This document shows positions 58,319-64,000 of a stretch of DNA of 64,000 bases, piece after piece. The translations under genes were made by a program, and so were the position numbers. Below the pieces are notes generated by a model, which saw nothing but the letters and a program-made list of their open reading frames with translations, did not search any database and was not told the origin of the DNA. This DNA is from Neonectria sp. B-13 (lineage: Eukaryota; Ascomycota; Sordariomycetes; Hypocreales; Nectriaceae): positions 126,501 to 190,500 of the forward strand of contig NOKP01000001.1 of the NCBI GenBank assembly GCA_002682825.1. Direction: 5' to 3'. Position 1 is the stretch's first letter, and each line of letters starts with the position of its first letter.

Positions 58319-59833
58319 ATGACGCTTCTCACTTCGCTTTTGGCCTCGGTCGTAGGCCTACTGGGCTTGAGGGGAGTTAATGGCGCTGCTATGAGCAACC
58401 CCCCGAGTCTCGTGGCATCCACGTACTTCGCTGGGTTCCATGCCAATCGAGGTTTCCCGGTGTCAGACATGCCGTGGGACAAGTACACCGACGTCAAATA
58501 TGCGTTCGCGTATGTGTCCGTTGATCAAGAAATGGTGAAGTCATATACTTACCTAGTCATAGGGAAACGGCCTCTGATGGGAGTCTGGACCTGTCGCGCT
58601 CGGAGCCCGATCAGATCCCCTTTTTTGTAGATGCTGCGAAGAAAAACGTTCTTATTATCTTTTCTCTTCTTTGAATCTGAGCTAACTATACCCCACAGGG
58701 CGTGAAGGCACTCATTTCCATCGGTGGCTGGACAGGGAGCAGATGGTTCTCTACCAGCTTTGGGTCAGACAAGAACCGCACAGCTTTCGTCAAGACCTGC
58801 CTCCATCTTGTCAAGGAGTACGATCTGGATGGTATTGACTTTGAGTAAGTGTTTGTGTCGTGGTACTTGCCATATTGCGCGGCGTATACTAATGAAGGTG
58901 TTTCTGGGCAGCTGGGAGTATCCGAACAGGCAGGGCCTCGGTTGCAACGCTATCAACGAAAACGACACTGCCAATTTCCTCTCCTTCCTGCAGGAGCTGC
59001 GCCAGGAGCCAACCGGCAAGGACCTCTTTCTCACCGCTGCTGGTTCCCTATTCCCATGGAATGGCGAGTCGGGGGCTGCCTCGACTGAACTCAATGGTTT
59101 CGCCAGCGTTCTCGATTACATCATGATTATGGTAGGTCGCTGTGAGATCAGATTGTATGGCTCGACTGACTTGGTTACAGAACTACGACCTCCACGGCGC
59201 GTGGTCGCCAACTGGTGGCCCAAATGCTCCGCTGCATATGGCTTGTGACCCGCGGAACACCCAAGGAGCGGGCGATGTGGGTGTAGATAAGTGGTTAGCC
59301 GCCGGTATTCCCTCGTCTCAAGTTGTGCTGGGTGTGCCCGCGTATGCCCATGGCTTCTCGGTCAACAAAACCTCGGCCTTCGACGCTGACGGCAAGCTAA
59401 ACGAGTACCCTCTCCAAAACTCATCGCATCGCTTCCAGGGGAGCAGCTGGGATTCGGACCCGCCTGTGGATGACTGCGGCAATCCACAGCCGCCGGGTGG
59501 CACGTATACGTTTTGGAGCTTGATCACGGAGGCTGGATTCCTTGACGATAGTGGTAAACCTGCTCCTGACATCTCCCACACTTTCGACGACTGCAGCAAG
59601 ACGGTACGTAAAGACTGCGTTAGCTTTATCTTACGTGACTAATGGTTTCTCAGCCGATCGTGTATAACGAGACAAGTAACATCTGGGTTTCCTATGACGA
59701 CGCACATTCGCTTGCCGCGAAAGGTAAATTCGTTGTTGACAAGGGACTGGGTGGGTTTGTAATGTACGAAGCTGGTGGTGATCATAACAATATCCTTATT
59801 GATGCCATTCGCGTGGCCATTGGCTTGAATTGA
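58319..59833 (+). CDS. Secreted GH18 chitinase
   Basis: Six exons (58319-58509, 58563-58647, 58699-58844, 58912-59131, 59181-59603, 59654-59833) join exactly to 414 residues. Residues 1-22 are a signal peptide (LLTSLLASVVGLLGLRGVNG). The GH18 barrel shows VASTYFAGFH, KYAFAETASDGSLDLS, the substrate-lining ALISIGGWTGSRWFS and the catalytic DGIDFDWEYP. The proton-donor Glu and two Asp are intact, with an intron inside the FDW triplet. MNYDLHGAW, VVLGVPAYAHGFSV and a terminal GGFVMYEAGGD follow. There is no chitin-binding module or GPI signal. It hydrolyses beta-1,4-linked GlcNAc polymers outside the cell; wall remodelling, mycoparasitism or nutrition are all possible. It differs from the large killer-toxin-type chitinase pseudogene at 39854-44066 in length and domain make-up. 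Confidence 0.95.
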
Positions 59834-61031
59834 TCATGGCATCGGAAGACAGAGTAAGCTGTTGTTACTCGGTATATAAAAGCGACAGCGTGGAAAATAA
59901 AGCTTGACGGATGGCCCAGGCAAACGGATCGTGCTTAGCATGTATAGCAGAAAAGCGAGCTGAGCGCCTCCACGATGAACTCATTCTTTGTCGCCTTTCT
60001 CCCATCCCAACTGACTTTTCTGCAATTACTCAAGATGAGTCTGTTTCTGTGCTCGTACTCTTATCAAAGCTTCTAGCATGGGGTAACGCGACTCTTTCAT
60101 CTAGGCTTAGTGGACAATACGTGAGCTGGACGTAATTGTGGTCAGCGCTGGAACCTGTATGTTAACCATAGAGCACCTCAGCTCCTCGACGAGAAAGACA
60201 TCGAATTGGGTTACGAAACGAACAAACTAGGGTCTGTGGCAGCGTCCAACGTAGAAACCGAAACCGGGCTTACGCAATTCACCTCTGACGGAAATGATAT
60301 CTTCAAAACAATGGAGAAAAAGTAGTGATAGGGGCAGTTAACCGAGCTGCACTTAAGATGAAGGTCCACACACCTGCTGCCTTCAGTGCTGAAGATCTGT
60401 CAGAACTATATCCTGCGGGTCGTAAAGGAAGTTAGAGACCGGTCAAAGTAGCTTGTCATGGTGAAAACAAAACGCGGCAAACACAGGTTGCGTTACTGGG
60501 GGTCGGATGCATCGTTGGAACATATTCATAACTGGGATGAGTGAGGAGAGCTGTGTTTGGAGGACTGCCTTTGGTCCAGTCTCTGTGGAGTAATTTTTAC
60601 AAGTTATTCAATTGGCTCCTAGACGTAGCATGCAGGTTAGTAGTGAGTACATGCCGAATCTTAATACATCAGTAGTTGTATATCTAGAATAGACGACAGC
60701 TATGTTAGTGCTCATATATTTACACGCCATTGGCTTCTAATCGCTAACATTAAATCTATTATATCTAATACCGTGCCTAATGCAGTTCTCAGAACATAAT
60801 TATCTTTATAGTTATTCAATGCCTATATCTTTCTAATACTACTTAGTCTTAGAACATATGCTCTGTAGACTTCTCTAATAAGGGAAGGTTTAGGTATACA
60901 CTAGAAAAGCCTAAGGCTAAGGATCACCTGCAGGGAACGGGATAATTGGCTTTTCTTGATACAATATCATAACATTGTATTCAGCTTCTTTAATCGTGAA
61001 GTCCTGATATTTCACACTGAATTGCCATGGG
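59834..61031. other. Intergenic, AT-rich toward its 3' end
   Basis: No supported gene. From about 60620 to 60900 the sequence is very AT-rich with frequent TA steps, like repeat-induced mutation of an old element, but no transposon domain can be read. Confidence 0.4.
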
Positions 61032-63450
61032 TCATTGCCTCTCTTCTTCAAGCTCCAGGAATTGCCACAAGTCAAGCGTATCAAAATCTGTGCCCAAGTT
61101 CTGCGAGGAAAAGTCTATCCAATGGTCGCTCCTGTTGCGTAGGTCAGCCGTTGTGATGGGCATGCTCAGCCAATCCTGGCTCATGACCTCATCCGTGGCG
61201 TTCCCTACTATTGAGGACTCATGTCTCGCGTCTCCGGACTTCTTCTCTGGAATTGCAATCCCGGTCTTCACTGCCCTGGCCCGCAACAGCTCATAGCTCT
61301 CCCGCAGGCTCCGCCTCGCAGCCTCCATAATGGACTTGTGAACGTCTTCGCCTGCGAGCATCGCATCCGCCTGCGCCAGCACGCCGGAACAGAAGACGTA
61401 CGACTTCACGTTGGTCTCGCCACTTTCGATGCGCCGCTTTCCTGCGCTCACCAGGGATTGGACAGCTTGGTAGAGCTCCTTTCGAGACGTGGACATTGCC
61501 GTACTCGAAGCAGTAGAGGAAACGTTCTCTTGGAGCTGTTGAATGAGCTCGAAGCACACCGTCTGGCTTGCGTCTAAAAAGGTGCATTTGAAAAGCCCGC
61601 GGCCCGCGAATTGGATCAGATTTAGGTCGTTTTTGTCCTTGGTCCCTGGTTCTTCGGCTGAAGGTTCCATGGCTAATATTGAGATGAGCTCTAATGCCGA
61701 TTCGAGATGCATGCACCGCGAGTAGTAATACTGGAGGTCTGTCAGGGATTTCATGGCGAAGGGCGAATGCAGTGAGTGAAAGAAGCGACGCGTCAGTACG
61801 GTGATCAGCTTGACCTGAAAGTAGCTAGGACAGCCAGGTTGTGGACCCGACTTGCCCTTGGCCATGGACTTGAGTAATGTACAGGTGGAGCGGTACGACA
61901 CCATCAGCTCCCGACTCAGGCGTAGCGCTTCATCGTACCTCCGATCGATGCGGAGTCCGTTGAGGTTCCTGATGATTCTTAGGCGGATTGGCAAAGATTG
62001 CAACAGGAACCGCTGGGCCGAAGTCTGGGTAAAAGTGGTGTCGGGTTGGGCAAACACAGACGAGATCTTCGAATACTCCGATATATCGTTGTCATTGATA
62101 TTGGACGGCGGACGGCAATCATAATCTTCAGGACTGATCAGTGCCGGCATGCCAGAATCGAGGCTAGATTGGGCGATAAGTTCGAGAACGGTAGCCCACA
62201 ATCGCCGCCGCATCTCTATCTCATAAAGGCTAAGCCCTTGAAAGTGGCTCGGGTCGCGGTGTAAGCCCATGGTAAAGGACGTATGTAGAAGTGAGCCAGC
62301 CGAGATCCAGACCAGGTCGTCTCCGAACTCGGCACTCGTCTGTCTGGCGAGCAAGACCAAGCAGTAGATCTGGATTGTGTCTAGAGTGAGCCGATGCTTG
62401 TCGATTGCAGCACAATGCCAACCATCCGCCTTGCGGATTGCCTGCGCCGCAGCATCACGCAGTGAGTCCTCCAGCTCGTTTGCATTGTCATCGATGCAGC
62501 TACCGATTGCCATGGTGAGTAAGAATTTCGTCATGAAAGTCTCTGTGGCAGCCTTGGGTTCGCTCCAATATCGGTCACATTCCATCCGGAAAGTCGGAAT
62601 GTGCAGTATCCGAAATACGGATTCGAACATTCGAAGGTAAGTGTTAACAAGCTGATCTGACACCTCTTTAGGTGGGGCCGACTGGAAAAGTTCGACGGAA
62701 TTCGTTGATTCAGAAGTCTGGAGAGCTTCTATTCGTCGAGACTTCAAAGCTCGTGCTAAAATCTTGCACTCGTGCAGCATAGAGTAAAGTTCAGACGTTG
62801 TGTCAAAGAAGACCTTGAGGCCTGTACTATGGATGTCTTTGAGCTGGGACTAATTAGCAGGTTACGGCGAGGATAAAAGTTCCGTTGGAATAAAAAAGAT
62901 ATGTTGATAGAAGAAGAAAGCCCAATTAAATCACCAAGTTGTATCTTACCTGATCTACCATATTATTCGTCCAATGACTCTGACCAAATAATCTGGTCTT
63001 GGAGACGCGACCCCTGAGCTGCGGTAGAGACGGGCCGAGGACTCTCGACATCTCATCGAGCCCAGCAGAGTTACGATCGTCACTGAAGCCATTCCCACAA
63101 CCGATGAACAATTGAGATCCATTTTGAGAGGGTTCGGGCGTTTGGAACCGATCAGCTCTTTGAGATGACGGTGAATCAATAGGGCTCTTGTCGCGACGGC
63201 TGTCGCAGGGGAACACGGCTGGAGTAGTTGGTGATGCGGCTCTATCAGCCACCACGGGATGTAGCTCAGTTCCAGTTGTGCCATAGACACAATTCACCCT
63301 GTGGAGAGTGCACTGACAGCACGGCGATTTCCTGTCGCAGGCAACCTTGCGGCGGCGACACTCGTTACAGGCCACAACTGGTCGACGCCTCCTGCGGATA
63401 GGACGGTCCCCGCCAGGTCTAGGTCTGGGTCTGGGTGCATCAATATTCAT
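61032..63450 (-). CDS. Zn(II)2Cys6 fungal-specific transcription factor
   Basis: Two exons (62950-63450, 61032-62849) encode 772 residues. A strongly basic N-terminus (RPRPRPGGDRPIRRRRRP) precedes the zinc cluster C28, C31, C38, C44, C47, C54 (CX2CX6CX5CX2CX6C). A Ser/Pro-rich linker follows. The regulatory domain spans roughly 200-560, with FRILHIPTFRMECDRYW, LVWISAGSLLHTSFTMGLHR, MRRRLWATVLELIAQSSLDS and GMPALISPEDYDCRPPSN, all standard landmarks of the fungal-specific transcription factor domain (PF04082). The C-terminus is acidic (DTLDLWQFLELEEE), a candidate activation region. It is expected to be nuclear. The frame is intact. It stands alone between the chitinase and the gene at the right edge; a target cannot be named. 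Confidence 0.93.
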
Positions 63451-63866
63451 TGGAGAGTCGAGGGCGAGGCTGCGCCAGGGAAAATATGAGGCGTGGCGTG
63501 TTGAGACGTGAGGTCAGAAGACCAACGCCTGTGAAGGAAAAGTATGGCTAGGGGGCTGGGACGCATTGCGTATCTGTTAGTAAACGAGATAAGATTAAAT
63601 CGAGCGTTCTTATGATCGGATTAATTGCTCGGCATGCTGTTTGTGAATCGGGCAATGCGGACCCCTAAGTGTCCCCGAGAGTCCGACGTCGCAGCAGATG
63701 CGGAACCACTTCTCACATCGATCTTGAAGGATCCACTCCAGTTCAACTAACTAAGCTAGATGTACAAGCTTCTCTCAACAGGGAATAGCGAATCTTAATA
63801 CCGATCAGTCCGTTCTCGCCACGCCTGTGGGTGCCATACAATGCCCGGCTTATAATTGACGACCCC
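63451..63866. promoter_or_regulatory. Promoter region of the Zn2Cys6 regulator
   Basis: About 400 bp upstream of the regulator, also covering the 3' flank of the edge gene. CCG/CGG triplets occur near 63675-63705, but no perfect palindrome is present. Confidence 0.4.
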
Positions 63867-64000
63867 CTAGGTACTTGTTGCTTGTTGCGCCTTCTCCAAA
63901 GCGTCATGGATGCCCTTGTAGCTCATGTTATAATCCATCTTGGAGATACTCCCCTCAAGAGACATGCCCTCAGATATGGCACGAGTGTCCTTTAGGATTT
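63867..64000 (-). CDS. C-terminal end of an unidentified protein, cut by the right edge
   Basis: The last 44 codons of a gene entering from beyond the window read ILKDTRAISEGMSLEGSI, then SKMDYNMSYKGIHDALEKAQ, then QATST and a TAG stop. The frame is open to the edge and has the composition of real coding sequence. I do not recognise the family from this piece. Confidence 0.6.
   Translation of the reverse strand, partial: ILKDTRAISEGMSLEGSISKMDYNMSYKGIHDALEKAQQATST

Noticed and set aside
1..64000. CRISPR arrays, rRNA genes and intact transposases
   Set aside because: None seen. The only regular repeats are short tandem duplications, and no transposase or reverse transcriptase motif is readable in any frame.

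Overview
The window is nuclear DNA from a filamentous ascomycete (Pezizomycotina, most likely a sordariomycete). The grounds are short GT-AG introns of about 50-80 bp in nearly every gene, several Zn(II)2Cys6 regulators with fungal-specific transcription factor domains, GH18 chitinases, a HeLo-domain protein, a NACHT_N/NACHT/ankyrin protein and a TNT-type secreted NADase. Species cannot be fixed from this sequence. Gene models below were built by hand from frame continuity across splice sites.

Layout. 1-4352: a fumarylacetoacetate hydrolase-family gene cut by the left edge, divergent from a Zn2Cys6 regulator. 5149-7530: a carboxylesterase fragment abutting a decayed MFS transporter. 7796-21377: an intact block with an AAAP amino-acid transporter, an HRI1 homologue, an amidase, an aldehyde dehydrogenase and a regulator that carries two complete zinc clusters in one 1,234-residue reading frame. 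Three matching CCG-N7-CGG palindromes sit upstream of the transporter, upstream of the amidase, and between the dehydrogenase and the regulator. This suggests a small amide/amine-type catabolic regulon, although the substrate is unknown.

22334-36883 is accessory in character: a TNT-domain NADase, a tRNA-Asp, a decayed subtilisin followed by a decayed adhesin-like coding stretch, an intronless sugar-nucleotide epimerase that looks bacterial, a relic of an uncharacterised glycosyltransferase-like protein, and an intact secreted FAD-linked oxidase. 37359-48114 is a graveyard: an MFS sugar-transporter relic, a hypothetical gene, a large killer-toxin-type GH18 chitinase pseudogene broken by stops that mostly look like C-to-T changes, a 64-bp repeat, and a NACHT/ankyrin pseudogene on the other side of it.

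51242-64000 is again mostly intact: a ten-cysteine small secreted protein, a 1,116-residue HeLo-TPR fusion, a complete 414-residue GH18 chitinase, a third Zn2Cys6 regulator, and the 3' end of an unidentified gene at the right edge. The items most worth following are the double-zinc-cluster regulator with its shared palindromes, the HeLo-TPR fusion and the intronless epimerase.
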